Shown piece by piece: positions 1 to 8,858 of a stretch of DNA of 64,000 nt (position 1 is the first letter of the stretch; each line of letters starts with the position of its first letter). Made by a program: the position numbers and the translations under genes. Source of the DNA: Sutcliffiella halmapala (GTDB taxonomy: Bacteria; Bacillota; Bacilli; Bacillales; Bacillaceae_I); NCBI RefSeq assembly GCF_002019665.1, contig NZ_KV917375.1, positions 2,584,702 through 2,648,701 on the forward strand. Reading direction: 5' to 3'. The notes below the pieces were generated by a model. That model ran no database searches, was not told where the DNA came from, and saw only the letters and a list, made by a program, of their open reading frames with translations.

Positions 1-63
1 TCTGAACTAGAGGATGTTTATTACGCAGTATCCGTCTACTACGTATTACAAGAGTTAATCTAG
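1..63 (+). CDS. 3' end of an unidentified gene (partial)
   Basis: An open frame enters from the left edge and stops at TAG (61-63), giving the last 20 residues of a protein ending YYVLQELI. Too little remains to assign a family. Its last 39 bases and the 10 after the stop recur as an imperfect inverted copy at 447-495, where the matching frame carries two stop codons, so the end of this gene has been duplicated and degraded nearby. Confidence 0.4.
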   Translation, partial: SELEDVYYAVSVYYVLQELI

Positions 64-495
64 ACTGTTTGCATAAGGCTTACCTTATTGAGAATCAATC
101 AATTTTTTATATCTTTTATCACCAGATTAATTGCAATGGTAAACAATCTGTCATTCTTTGGTACACTTTTTTGTGATTTTACGGGAAATTATATACTAGA
201 GGTAGTACATCTCAATAGCTGTAATCATGCAATAAAAACAACACTCGCATTGCCCTAAGTTAAGGACAAGATGGCTGGGACAAACTCTTTAACTAGTTTG
301 CATATTGTTCTTATAAAGGGAGGAGTTTCTTGCATGAATTGCTTAGAGTTGCTTTTAGACTATTGGAGATCTTGTTTTTCTTAACAATAGGATTTATTTA
401 CAGAAAGTGTTTTGTCAAATATATATAATAGCTTCGGAATAAAACTTGCAAACAGTCCAGATTAACTCTTGTATTACCTACTAGACTAATATTGC
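25..495. repeat. 49-bp imperfect inverted repeat (arms 25-73 and 447-495)
   Basis: Bases 25-73, spanning the gene end at the window edge, match the reverse complement of 447-495 with only a few differences; the core CAAGAGTTAATCT is identical. The 373 bases between the arms hold no convincing gene. No transposase is visible, so this may be a relic of an inverted duplication. Confidence 0.6.
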
Positions 496-694
496 GCAGC
501 AAGTTATTAACCAACTTGCATATATACGCATAGTTTCATAAGTGGAATAAATAATTTACTTAAACCTATCTTCCAACCAAATAAGTAAAAATATATGAGA
601 ATTGAAAGGGACTTTTTCTATAAAACCTAAAACATACTAAGATTAATTAAATCCCCATCTCTATTTACGAACGATTTAATCTAAATGCCCTTTT

Positions 695-856
695 AAAGTA
701 CACTTTTGATTTTTAGAGTACCTAGCTGTTGATTGGAGCACAAGGCGAAGACTCCTTGCTTAGAGGTAGCGTTTTGTGGAGACCCCACAGGCGAAGCCGA
801 GGAGGCTCCACAAGCGCCCCGCGGAAAGCGAAGCCTTGGGCGGAAATCAACAGCGG
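695..856. repeat. Bacillaceae-type intergenic palindromic repeat, full copy
   Basis: A GC-richer element with terminal inverted repeats GCTGTTGATT (725-734) and AATCAACAGC (845-854), and internal segments such as GGCGAAGACTCC and CCACAGGCGAAGCC. The base composition contrasts sharply with the AT-rich surroundings. Elements with this wording are scattered through many Bacillus-type genomes. A truncated copy lies at 2281-2354, on the far side of the MFS gene. Confidence 0.7.
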
Positions 857-874
857 TGTTTAACAGAGTCCAAA

Positions 875-930
875 AAAATCCGAACTAATGCAAAACTCTA
901 CTTAGAATTTCGCATAATAGTTCGGATTTT
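875..930 (-). terminator. Rho-independent terminator of the MFS gene
   Basis: Inverted arms 875-887 (AAAATCCGAACTA) and 918-930 enclose a loop. On the minus strand the hairpin ends in a run of seven T, and it lies 47 bp after the MFS stop codon. Confidence 0.7.
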
Positions 931-976
931 TCTTTAACAAATATTCTTTTGTCCCAGCCTCTTTCCGGAAGGCGAA

Positions 977-2194
977 TTAATAGTTAGACTTGTAATTTCT
1001 AAACGTCTGCCCTCTCCATAAAATCGCAAGAGCAATAATTAATCCAACAATAGAAAAGGACAAAATGACTAATTGAATATCAAATCCTCTAGAAACGAGT
1101 AAAGTTACACTTGCATAGGCAAGCGGATCAAACCCATTCATAGCTAAGAAGACAATACTCATGACCCTCCCCATAATGCGTGGATCCGTATCTTCTTGTG
1201 CGGAAGTGAAAAACGGGATTGCAACAAAGGTCATGGTAAATCCAATGAAGAACGCTAATGCTGTCAAAATATATAAATTAGGAATTTGACTAAATGCTAT
1301 CGCTACGATTAATGTTGCGATTAATCCAGTAATCGAGGTTAATCCTCTACGGCGTATTTTGATCATACCGATTATTGCTGTACTTACTAGCATCCCACCC
1401 CCTAAAGCTGCATCAATGTAACTAAGATTAATGGGTGTCCCTCCATACGTTTCCACTAAAATTGGGATTGCAATGGATATCGCTCCGAAGGCAAAAAAGT
1501 TTAACGTAATTAAAATAAGGATACCTGTAACTAAAAATTCACTTGCTTTTACATAGGAAAACCCTTCTATGAGATCTTTAAGCGGTGTTTGTTTAATTGT
1601 ATTGTCTACAGGACCTTCTTTTAATAAAGGTGGAAACATAAAAAAGGCAGACAAAAGAACAATAATAGCCGAGACTAAATAACTAGTGGTTACGCCAGCG
1701 AATTCCATGACACTCCCACATATAATAGGTCCAATAACAAAACCAATCTGACCCAATCCCTGAATGACGGCATTTGCTTGTTGTATTTGGTTTTTCTGTA
1801 CTATTTTCGGGATTAAGGATGTCCCAGCTGGTCCAGAAAAAGCATCTAATGTTCCAAAAAAGAATCCTAAAATGATCAGGTATACAAATGTTAATTGATC
1901 TGCATTGTTCAATAAAAATATGATAACTAGTAGAATTCCTTGAATGGAACTCGTACTGAACATAATGGTCGTCTTCTTGAATTTATCAGCGAGAACCCCA
2001 CCAAATGCCATCATGAGAATACGTGGCACAGTAATGGCAATAAGTATAATGCCCAATGAACTAGCAGAACCTAAATCAGAAATGACAAACCAAGTCGTTG
2101 TCATGAAAAACATGCTAAAACCAATAAGTGCCAAAAAACTACCAATAAATAGAAATATAAAAGGGCGATTTCGAAATAATGATTGTTGTTCCAT
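977..2194 (-). CDS. MFS efflux transporter
   Basis: A 405-residue integral membrane protein with about 12 hydrophobic segments, near the usual length for drug:H+ antiporters of the major facilitator superfamily. Residue pattern GGVLADKFKK in the first half is the typical motif A loop between helices 2 and 3. I chose the ATG at 2194 (MEQQSLF) because GAGGAAGG sits six bases upstream; an extended frame upstream has no ribosome binding site. It is divergent from a MerR regulator and its promoter has the 19-bp spacer that MerR proteins act on, so it is probably induced by the compound it exports. Substrate unknown. Confidence 0.85.
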   Translation of the reverse strand: MEQQSLFRNRPFIFLFIGSFLALIGFSMFFMTTTWFVISDLGSASSLGIILIAITVPRILMMAFGGVLADKFKKTTIMFSTSSIQGILLVIIFLLNNADQLTFVYLIILGFFFGTLDAFSGPAGTSLIPKIVQKNQIQQANAVIQGLGQIGFVIGPIICGSVMEFAGVTTSYLVSAIIVLLSAFFMFPPLLKEGPVDNTIKQTPLKDLIEGFSYVKASEFLVTGILILITLNFFAFGAISIAIPILVETYGGTPINLSYIDAALGGGMLVSTAIIGMIKIRRRGLTSITGLIATLIVAIAFSQIPNLYILTALAFFIGFTMTFVAIPFFTSAQEDTDPRIMGRVMSIVFLAMNGFDPLAYASVTLLVSRGFDIQLVILSFSIVGLIIALAILWRGQTFRNYKSNY

Positions 2195-2228
2195 ACATAA
2201 CCTTCCTCTCAAACTTAATATAGAACCA

Positions 2229-2259
2229 ATCATAAATTGTGACGTAACGTCGTAAGCAA
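2229..2259 (-). promoter_or_regulatory. MerR-type promoter of the MFS gene
   Basis: On the minus strand TTGCTT (2254-2259) and TATGAT (2229-2234) are separated by 19 bp instead of 17, the hallmark of MerR-activated promoters. The spacer contains the perfect dyad GACGTAACGTC (2241-2251). Confidence 0.7.
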
Positions 2260-2280
2260 CCTTTTTTAATAGGCTTTGTT

Positions 2281-2354
2281 AAAGTACATTGTTTATTTTT
2301 AGGTACCCTAGCTGTTGATTGGAGCACAAGGCGAAGACTCCTGCGGGAGATAGC
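2281..2354. repeat. Truncated copy of the 695-856 repeat
   Basis: Begins with the same flanking AAAGTACA... segment and GCTGTTGATT end as the full copy, then breaks off after GACTCCTGCGGGAGATAGC. It lies in the intergenic region between the MFS and merR genes, upstream of both promoters. Confidence 0.65.
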
Positions 2355-2412
2355 TTTTTTGCTAAAAGCCCAAAGAGCCTTCTAATAAATAGTAAAACTA
2401 TTAACAAGTCTA

Positions 2413-2443
2413 TTGATTGCGACCTTACGTAACAGTATATAAT
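2413..2443 (+). promoter_or_regulatory. MerR-type promoter of the regulator gene
   Basis: TTGATT (2413-2418) and TATAAT (2438-2443) are 19 bp apart, with the dyad TTACGTAA (2425-2432) between them. The shared TTACGT core with the MFS promoter suggests one regulator acts on both and on itself. Confidence 0.65.
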
Positions 2444-2462
2444 TCAGTAAGGTGGTGTTAAT

Positions 2463-3233
2463 ATGGAAGTGACAATTGGTCAATTTGCAAAATTAGTAGG
2501 TTCAACGGTGAGAACACTACGGTATTACGATAAAATGGAGTTACTTACCCCCAAAAAACATAATAAAAATGGTCGAAAAGTATATACACGACTAGACTGG
2601 GAACTTTTTCAACAAATCATGATTTTAAAACATTTTGGTTTATCCTTAAATGAAATAAAAGAACAAATGACTAATAAGAAGTTAAAAGGTCGAGAGTTTT
2701 TGCAGGTGCAGAAGCAGTTAATTGAAAAAAAACAAGCGGAATTAAATGATAAGTTAGAAGTAATTACGAGAATGGATCGGCTGTACAACATGGAAGGTAT
2801 TTCTGAGGAAGAATTAGATGAATTTGCTTTTATTATGCTTGATTTATTTAGGCGGGAAAAATCACAAATACAAGCATGGGAAGAATATTTTAGAACTGAC
2901 AAGCAGCTCATGAAAGAAATAAAGTTGCTTCATGATCCAGAATATAAGGAGAAAATGGATAGAGAAGTATGGAAATTAATTCAAGCGATTAAAAATGCTA
3001 TTCAGCATAATGATTCTACAAGCAGAAAAAAAGTACAAGAAATTCTAAACGAAATGGATAACCTATTTCCAGCGAGTAGAAACTTTTTAAGTCTTATTGA
3101 TGATGTTAACTTTTTTGCCAAGTACAATCATGAGTTCAATAGCTATTTTCCTGAAAACATAGCTAACTATATTTATAAAGAATTGAACACGTATTATGAT
3201 GATAAAGAAAATAGTAAAGGTAATAATAAGTAA
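2463..3233 (+). CDS. MerR-family transcriptional regulator
   Basis: 256 residues. The first 70 residues are a winged-helix MerR DNA-binding domain (TIGQFAKLVGSTVRTLRYYDKMELL, split by nothing unusual), followed by a long helix of charged residues (about 75-115) that would form the dimer coiled coil, then a helical C-terminal domain of about 140 residues resembling the ligand-binding part of TipA-type regulators. Start ATG at 2463 has AAGGTGG upstream. The divergent MFS exporter and the two 19-bp-spacer promoters argue that it senses a drug or toxin and switches on export. The ligand cannot be read from sequence. Confidence 0.85.
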   Translation: MEVTIGQFAKLVGSTVRTLRYYDKMELLTPKKHNKNGRKVYTRLDWELFQQIMILKHFGLSLNEIKEQMTNKKLKGREFLQVQKQLIEKKQAELNDKLEVITRMDRLYNMEGISEEELDEFAFIMLDLFRREKSQIQAWEEYFRTDKQLMKEIKLLHDPEYKEKMDREVWKLIQAIKNAIQHNDSTSRKKVQEILNEMDNLFPASRNFLSLIDDVNFFAKYNHEFNSYFPENIANYIYKELNTYYDDKENSKGNNK

Positions 3234-3276
3234 GATACAATGGGTAACTGAAAAGTAAATGACTCTCAAGAGCCTT

Positions 3277-3384
3277 TGTTCCACTAACGGGAGCTTATGT
3301 TGAAGAATAACAACTAATAAAACATCCCAAGCTTTTTTCCTTTAATATACTGTTCTTGTTCAATTAAAGCTCCCGTTAGTACAA
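3277..3384. repeat. Long inverted repeat with ACTAACGGGAGCTT arms
   Basis: Arms 3283-3296 and 3367-3380 are perfect 14-mers within roughly 30 bp of wider similarity, enclosing about 70 bp. The same motif recurs as single arms at 51561-51574 and 55841-55854, so this is a dispersed family. It lies between convergent genes and might also stop transcription. Confidence 0.55.
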
Positions 3385-3416
3385 GAAAAACGTTATTTAT
3401 AAGAATAGTGTTAAGT

Positions 3417-3914
3417 TTAAATATCTTTATTTATCGTTCTTCTAAACTTTATAAGTTTCTCAAAACGAAGATAAATAAAGCTAACTGAAAAACCAACAAT
3501 GAAACCACCTACTACTGCAACACCACTCCATTCAACAATATTGCCTAGAATATCACCCCAAAATACACTTTTCCAATTCCCCCAGAAGAATGGGTCTCCT
3601 TGACTGGATATATGTAATTCTGGTCTTGTTGAAACTCCTATAAAAGCAAGCTGAAATGCCATGTATAGGTAATAAGAAATAATTGAAAAGAGCCATGTCA
3701 AATTACTCGCCAAACCAGACCTCACTATTGATTTGGAAATACGTGCTTCATATAGAGCAATGGGGACAATCGGTACTAACCAAACACCATAAGTCAATAC
3801 TCTCCAAAAAGCCTCTCCCTGAACAAGTACATTAGAAATAAACCTATGGGAAAAAAAGTCAAACACTCCAAATATAATTCCAATTACTATATAGATGAAC
3901 CAGCGTATTTTCAC
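3417..3914 (-). CDS. Membrane protein of unknown function
   Basis: 165 residues starting at GTG (3914) with GAGGT upstream. Four hydrophobic segments are visible, at about residues 5-25, 38-58, 68-90 and 125-152, with an Arg/Lys-rich C-terminus. I recognise no family. It is convergent with the merR gene and has no obvious operon partner. Confidence 0.6.
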   Translation of the reverse strand: MKIRWFIYIVIGIIFGVFDFFSHRFISNVLVQGEAFWRVLTYGVWLVPIVPIALYEARISKSIVRSGLASNLTWLFSIISYYLYMAFQLAFIGVSTRPELHISSQGDPFFWGNWKSVFWGDILGNIVEWSGVAVVGGFIVGFSVSFIYLRFEKLIKFRRTINKDI

Positions 3915-4202
3915 TAAAACAATACCTCTTTTCAGATTTATTTATCTTAAAATAGATAGTTATTATTGTATATACGGTTTACTTCTTCAACAAACCTTCT
4001 TAGTTAGCGAAAGAACTGAATTTTCATATTTTTTACCACATAATGCTATAAATCCTTAAATTTACAAGAAATAGACTAAAATTGTGATTACAGCCACAAG
4101 AATGTATCATCTCTGTCATGTTTTTTACCAGCACTTGCCACGAAATTTACCACTTGATGTCAACATTTTTTACCAATAGAAGAAAGTCAACGATTTTTAA
4201 TT
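3915..4202. other. Non-coding stretch with TTTACCA repeats
   Basis: No gene is visible. TTTACCA occurs four times (near 4031, 4119, 4145 and 4170), three of them as TTTTTTACCA. This could be chance in AT-rich DNA. Confidence 0.4.
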
Positions 4203-4244
4203 AAAAAAGCCTAATCCCCTTATCTTTAACTAGGAATTAAGCTT
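4203..4244 (-). terminator. Terminator overlapping the end of the lipoprotein gene
   Basis: On the minus strand AAGCTTAATTCC pairs imperfectly with GGGATTAGGCTT and is followed by six T. The left arm includes the stop codon of the lipoprotein gene. Confidence 0.55.
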
Positions 4245-4470
4245 TGGTCACGGTTCCATTGAAAGTATTAATTTCATTCTTTTTTTTAATACCGAACTGA
4301 GTAGAAAAATTAAAATCACTTGGCATACCTTTTGGCGTATTTTGAGTGGTAGTATTGGCTACATTTTTAGAAATCTCGTTGTCAAGTTCCTCTTCTTTAC
4401 CCCTTTGCTGGCAGCCCAATAAACCTATTGACAAAAATATTAAAGATAAAATTAAGCTAAGTTTTTTCAA
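4237..4470 (-). CDS. Small lipoprotein
   Basis: 77 residues. Lys-Lys then a hydrophobic stretch ends in the lipobox LLGC at about residue 17-20, so the protein is probably lipid-anchored outside the membrane. The remaining 57 residues are polar and show no domain. I chose the TTG at 4470 because AAAGGGGTGAT lies eight bases upstream; the ATG and GTG just before it fall inside that site. A terminator follows at once. Confidence 0.55.
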   Translation of the reverse strand: MKKLSLILSLIFLSIGLLGCQQRGKEEELDNEISKNVANTTTQNTPKGMPSDFNFSTQFGIKKKNEINTFNGTVTKA

Positions 4471-4961
4471 TATCATCACCCCTTTAATAATTAGACAGAA
4501 TTTTGTAGTTTATACGGAAAACCTTAAGCAAGGGGCGACCATCTATGCTGCAATCATATCCGTTAGCTTAACTATAAACCTGGTACTAATTTAATGGAAA
4601 ATTCTCCTTATATTATTGAATTATAAATAACTTTGTTACACTAAACTGCCCTATTGCTTAATAATCTATATATTCCTACAATATGTTTTCACCTTGGTAA
4701 AAATAAAACGAGCGCAGCTCCTTGTTACAGGATTGCGCCAGATTACTTATATCACTTAACACCAGATGTAAGTCCGTAAAACCACCAACAATCAAAAACG
4801 TTGATTGCTAATCGTGACGTAAAGAATAGGTAATTGTCGTTTATTATCATTCTCTCTATTTACATTATACTGCTATTTACAAGTTATTTATAGACTGTTC
4901 TTTTTGTAATTTGGATACTATACTCTTATATGCAACCTAAAAATATAGGAGGTGTATCAGT
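4471..4961. other. Intergenic region before arr
   Basis: No convincing gene. A bulged hairpin, GCGCAGCTCCT pairing with AGGATTGCGC, spans 4713-4739, and CAATCAA/TTGATTG arms lie near 4789-4807. I see no GC-rich element resembling the actinobacterial rifamycin-associated element ahead of arr. Confidence 0.35.
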
Positions 4962-5378
4962 ATGAATAACGAAAAAGATGTCTTAGATAATGGTCCATTT
5001 TTCCATGGTACTAAAGCAGAACTAAAAATTGGGGATTTATTAGAACCACAATACTTATCAAATTACCAAGAAAAAAAATCTAACTATATCTATTTTACTG
5101 CGACACTGAATGCTGCTAAATGGGGTGCTGAATTAGCAAGATCTAATTCAATAGAAAGAATTTATATTGTAGAACCATTAGGTGATTTTGAAAATGATCC
5201 GAACTTAACTGACAATAGATTTCCTGGAAACCCAACACGTTCTTATAGGTCTAAATCTCCTTTGAAAATAATAGCCGAATTAAGTTCATGGGAAAGACAT
5301 TCCGAGGATGAAATAAATCATATGCTTACATCTTTAAAAAAGTTAAGTGAACAAGGAAAAAATACAATATACGATTAA
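4962..5378 (+). CDS. arr: NAD-dependent rifamycin ADP-ribosyltransferase
   Basis: 138 residues, the normal Arr length. Arr transfers ADP-ribose from NAD to a hydroxyl on rifamycins and inactivates them in the cytoplasm. The family segments are all present in order: GPFFHGTKA (11-19) with the conserved His, SNYIYFTATLNAAKWGAELA in the middle, IYIVEPLGDF, and DNRFPGNPTRSYRS. Start ATG has AGGAGGTG seven bases upstream. It stands alone between non-coding stretches. Arr homologues are common in soil Bacillus-type bacteria, so this need not be a recent acquisition. Confidence 0.92.
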   Translation: MNNEKDVLDNGPFFHGTKAELKIGDLLEPQYLSNYQEKKSNYIYFTATLNAAKWGAELARSNSIERIYIVEPLGDFENDPNLTDNRFPGNPTRSYRSKSPLKIIAELSSWERHSEDEINHMLTSLKKLSEQGKNTIYD

Positions 5379-5753
5379 TCCTTAAAACCTATAAAAGCAT
5401 AACTCAAGAAAACCAGAAATCAATTTTCGTTTACAAAGGGCATATATCGTACGATTAAGTAGTTCAGTTTTTGTGGAGAAACATCGTATATAGGATACTA
5501 ATTAGCAGATTTAATCACAAATTAACTCAGTCTATTCTAATTACCGTTACTTCAACATTTATTCGCTTTTGACACAGAAAATAACATAGCAAATATCACC
5601 CTGTTATTTAGGTTGTTAAATTGATTGTTAATTGACTTTCAACTTGAAAGAATAAAAGGGAAATTCTAATTATATGTTAAAATAGGTATATAGATTGTTA
5701 AGAGTTGAAACGAAGTAGTTTAGCTTTAAATTGATTGAAGAGGGGATTTAATA
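5379..5753. other. Intergenic region without visible gene
   Basis: 375 AT-rich bases. A possible sigma-A promoter (TTGAAA near 5652, TAATTA 17 bp on) could serve the zinc-ribbon gene. Nothing else stands out. Confidence 0.35.
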
Positions 5754-5957
5754 ATGAAAAGAATTTGCAATCAATGCCAAACTGAAATGTTAAAAGATTG
5801 TAAAGTAACTGTTGAATATGACGTATCTGGAATTACGATTAGTCAAACGCGTAAAGGACTTTTCAAAAATGTTTCTGCAAAGACTAAAGCAGCTGTATGT
5901 CCAAATTGTGGGAATCTAGCTTTCTATATTGATGATTACCAAATATTTAATAAATAA
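5754..5957 (+). CDS. Zinc-ribbon protein of unknown function
   Basis: 67 residues with two CxxC pairs, CNQC at 5-8 and CPNC at 49-52, spaced as in a small zinc ribbon or rubredoxin-like fold. A short basic segment lies between them. Start ATG has GAGGGG upstream, and a strong terminator follows 47 bp after the stop, so it is a single-gene unit. Such mini-proteins often bind nucleic acid, but nothing here proves it. Confidence 0.6.
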   Translation: MKRICNQCQTEMLKDCKVTVEYDVSGITISQTRKGLFKNVSAKTKAAVCPNCGNLAFYIDDYQIFNK

Positions 5958-6004
5958 TTACTTATTCAGCGTACGGGAACTTTAACAGAATAGGTGTAAT
6001 AATA

Positions 6005-6038
6005 AAAATCTCAGAGGACTATAACTCTGAGATTTTTT
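6005..6038 (+). terminator. Terminator after the zinc-ribbon gene
   Basis: Perfect 12-bp arms, AAAATCTCAGAG (6005-6016) and CTCTGAGATTTT (6025-6036), followed by T residues. Confidence 0.85.
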
Positions 6039-6146
6039 ATTTGTTATTTGGTGTGAGATTTCCACTGTGAATTATGGAGCTATTTGTAAAGATTTTTCTT
6101 TTTTCTCCACATTATCTAAACTACTTATCACACGATGCATAGCCTT

Positions 6147-8843
6147 TTAGTCAGTAGGCGACTTATTATTTTTAGTGAATCGTTCTGGAAGTTTAGACCC
6201 CTTCTCCGATTCATCTTTTAAAAATTGAAACAAATCCTCTTTCGATAATGGATAACTTATGAAATATCCTTGCACTTCATCAGAATTCATTTCTATAATA
6301 GTTGCTAACTCTTCTTCTGTTTCAATTCCTTCACAAACAACCTTGATGTTTAAATCATGTGCTAGATTGATCATCGCAGAAGTAATTGCAGCATTTTCCT
6401 TTGCACCAGGTAAACCTGTTATAAACGAACGGTCAATTTTAAGTATATCAACCGACAATCTTTTCAAATAGGAGATAGACGAATTGCCTGTTCCAAAGTC
6501 ATCAATCGATAAACATACGCCTAAAGCGCGTAAGTTATTTAAAATAAATGATATTTCTTGGTCATCATTTATGAGAATACTCTCGGTCACTTCAAGTTCC
6601 AAAGAACTAGGAGGCAATTGATATTGTTGGAGCATGGCGTTTACCTTTTGGTCAAAGTGTGAATGGTATAGCTGTCTAACTGAAACATTGACAGAGACTT
6701 TCAAATCTATCCTTCCAGCCAAATGAAGATGTTTCAAAGTTCGTAAGGATTCCGAAAGTACCCATTCGCCCAACTGGACAATATCGCCCGTTTCTTCTGC
6801 TATCTTGATAAATTCAACAGGATTTACTACACCTAATTCTAGATGTTTCCAGCGCACTAAAGATTCGAACGTAGAAATTTCCCCAGTTTTTACATCCATT
6901 CTAGGTTGATACATCAGATAGAAATCATTAGTCTTAAGAGAATTTGCTAATGTAGTCTGCAAAATAAACGTTCTTTCCTCTAGTTCGCTCAAATTTGACT
7001 CAAAAATTTTAAAATAATCCTTACCTCTTGATTTTATATAATACATCGCTTTATCCGCTTTGCTAACCAGTTCATTTATTTCCGTTCCGTGAATAGGGTA
7101 TGCACTAATTCCAATACTCGCTGTCGTGCGAAACAATTTATTATCAATAATGAAACCTGGCTTAAAAGATGCCATAATCCTTTTTGCGACTCTTGTAGTA
7201 ATTTTTACATTTGGAATATTAGGGGTGATGACAACGAATTCATCTCCCCCTACGCGAGCAAGGGTATCTTCGGCTCGAATGCTATTAAGTATTCGTTTCC
7301 CCGCTTCTATGATTAGTTCATCTCCGTAGACATGACCTAAATTATCATTAACAAATTTCAAGCGGTCAAGGTCTATATACAAAATTCCCATCATAAGCGA
7401 ATTATTCTTCGCTTCTTCAATATGTAAAGTCATTAGTTCCAATAGTCTTCTTCGATTTGGTAATCCTGTTAAATGGTCTTGATAAGCTAACTTTTCAATG
7501 GTTTTCACGTGTTCCTTTTGTTCCGTTATATCTTTAGCAATGCAAAAAACACCTTCTACTTCGGACTTCACAGTGATCGGCATGAAGGTCACGTCTAAAT
7601 CAACAAAATGCCCTTCCTTATGAATGGCTTGGAGCTGGATTCTTTTCGGTTCGCCCTGCAATACCTGCTCAAATAAACGTTTTGCTACTTCAATATAATC
7701 AGGACATACGACATTGATGGCAAATTGATGTAGGATCTCTTCTTTGTTATAACCAAATGTCCTTAACCCCATCTCATTAATAGACAGTATATTTCCTTCT
7801 ATATCAAGCAAAACAACCGTGTCTAAATTGTTTTCAAAAAGGGATTTGTATTGAACTTCTGAACGTTCTAACCTATTTTCCTCAAAGAGTCTTTTTGTAA
7901 TGTCTTGCATGGTCCCAACAATCATGGTAGGTGGTCCATTCTCGTCCTGCATGGATTGTGATACGGTAAATACCGTTCTTATAGAACCGTCATTTCTAAG
8001 AAGTCGAAACACATTAGTGACAGAGTGTCCCTTTACTTCCTGTTCCTTACTAGTTATAAGCAGCTCACGGTCATCGGGATGAACTTTTGATAACAATAAT
8101 TCAAAACTCGCTTCTTCATTTTTCGGGATTTCAAGCAGCTCGTAAATGGGGGTGCTCCAAATAAGCTTTTCATGAATAGTATCGTATTCCCAATAAAAAA
8201 TGCCAGCAGTTTTCTGTGCCTGAGTAAGAGCTTTTTCACGTTTTTCTAACTCAATTTTCATCAGGTGTTTTTCAGTTATATTTACAACATTTCCTATAAT
8301 AACATTTATTCCATTAAACAATTCTAATGATGGATATAAATCTAAATATAGCTCAACCCCATCTTTTCTTCGAGCACTTATTTGATAATTAGCAGCAACA
8401 TCTTTTCCTTCAAGTCTATCTTTCATGTTTTTAGAAAGTATCTCTTGAAAATTAACTGATACAAGATCACTAAGTCCAATTTTCCTTCCATAAAATTCTT
8501 CTCTTGAATAACCGAATAACTCTGCAAAGGCAGGGCTAACATACAAAAAACCTTTATCGCTGATAATATAAGCGGCTATAGTAGAGCTTTCCAGTGTTAA
8601 TCTATATTGTTGTATTTCTATTTGGGAAGTAATGTATTTCTTGCGTTGTTTCCTTATGTAATTGAATATTATCAATAAAGGTAATAACAATAATATCAAT
8701 AGGATTCCATGAAGGATATAAGGGGGAATATGAAGGGCATCGGAAAGTTTGTGAATAATAAGTTGGTCTAAAATAATAGCGAATATAACGAAGACGATGG
8801 CAAAGATTCCTAACCCTAATGAATAAAATGCAGTATTTTTCAA
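6147..8843 (-). CDS. Membrane PAS-GGDEF-EAL cyclic-di-GMP enzyme
   Basis: 898 residues. Two membrane helices (about 5-28 and 42-63), three PAS domains (about 80-190, 210-318, 328-442), a GGDEF domain (about 450-610) and an EAL domain (about 635-875). GGDEF is intact at 532-536, with the product-inhibition motif RAED five residues before it (523-526). The EAL domain keeps ESL (660-662), EVTES, DDFGTG (781-786), KID, CEGIE and QGY, so both synthesis and breakdown of cyclic-di-GMP are possible. I start at TTG 8843 because GTGGAGG lies eight bases upstream; an in-frame GTG at 8858 overlaps that site. Likely a sensor tuning motility or biofilm. No operon partner. Confidence 0.9.
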   Translation of the reverse strand: MKNTAFYSLGLGIFAIVFVIFAIILDQLIIHKLSDALHIPPYILHGILLILLLLPLLIIFNYIRKQRKKYITSQIEIQQYRLTLESSTIAAYIISDKGFLYVSPAFAELFGYSREEFYGRKIGLSDLVSVNFQEILSKNMKDRLEGKDVAANYQISARRKDGVELYLDLYPSLELFNGINVIIGNVVNITEKHLMKIELEKREKALTQAQKTAGIFYWEYDTIHEKLIWSTPIYELLEIPKNEEASFELLLSKVHPDDRELLITSKEQEVKGHSVTNVFRLLRNDGSIRTVFTVSQSMQDENGPPTMIVGTMQDITKRLFEENRLERSEVQYKSLFENNLDTVVLLDIEGNILSINEMGLRTFGYNKEEILHQFAINVVCPDYIEVAKRLFEQVLQGEPKRIQLQAIHKEGHFVDLDVTFMPITVKSEVEGVFCIAKDITEQKEHVKTIEKLAYQDHLTGLPNRRRLLELMTLHIEEAKNNSLMMGILYIDLDRLKFVNDNLGHVYGDELIIEAGKRILNSIRAEDTLARVGGDEFVVITPNIPNVKITTRVAKRIMASFKPGFIIDNKLFRTTASIGISAYPIHGTEINELVSKADKAMYYIKSRGKDYFKIFESNLSELEERTFILQTTLANSLKTNDFYLMYQPRMDVKTGEISTFESLVRWKHLELGVVNPVEFIKIAEETGDIVQLGEWVLSESLRTLKHLHLAGRIDLKVSVNVSVRQLYHSHFDQKVNAMLQQYQLPPSSLELEVTESILINDDQEISFILNNLRALGVCLSIDDFGTGNSSISYLKRLSVDILKIDRSFITGLPGAKENAAITSAMINLAHDLNIKVVCEGIETEEELATIIEMNSDEVQGYFISYPLSKEDLFQFLKDESEKGSKLPERFTKNNKSPTD

Positions 8844-8858
8844 TATGCCAACCTCCAC

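Larger units (their letters stand above)
273..959. repeat. GGCTGGGACAAA inverted pair (273-284 and 948-959)
   Basis: A perfect 12-bp inverted pair encloses the long non-coding stretch downstream of the MFS gene. The interval has no gene. It contains the palindromic repeat element at 695-856 and the MFS terminator. Its role is unknown. Confidence 0.45.

Noticed and set aside
4020-4180. TTTTTTACCA repeats
   Set aside because: Considered as operator or iteron array, but spacing is irregular and the motif is AT-rich and short.
4711-4961. Rifamycin-associated element before arr
   Set aside because: The GC-rich 19-bp inverted element known from actinobacteria is not present.
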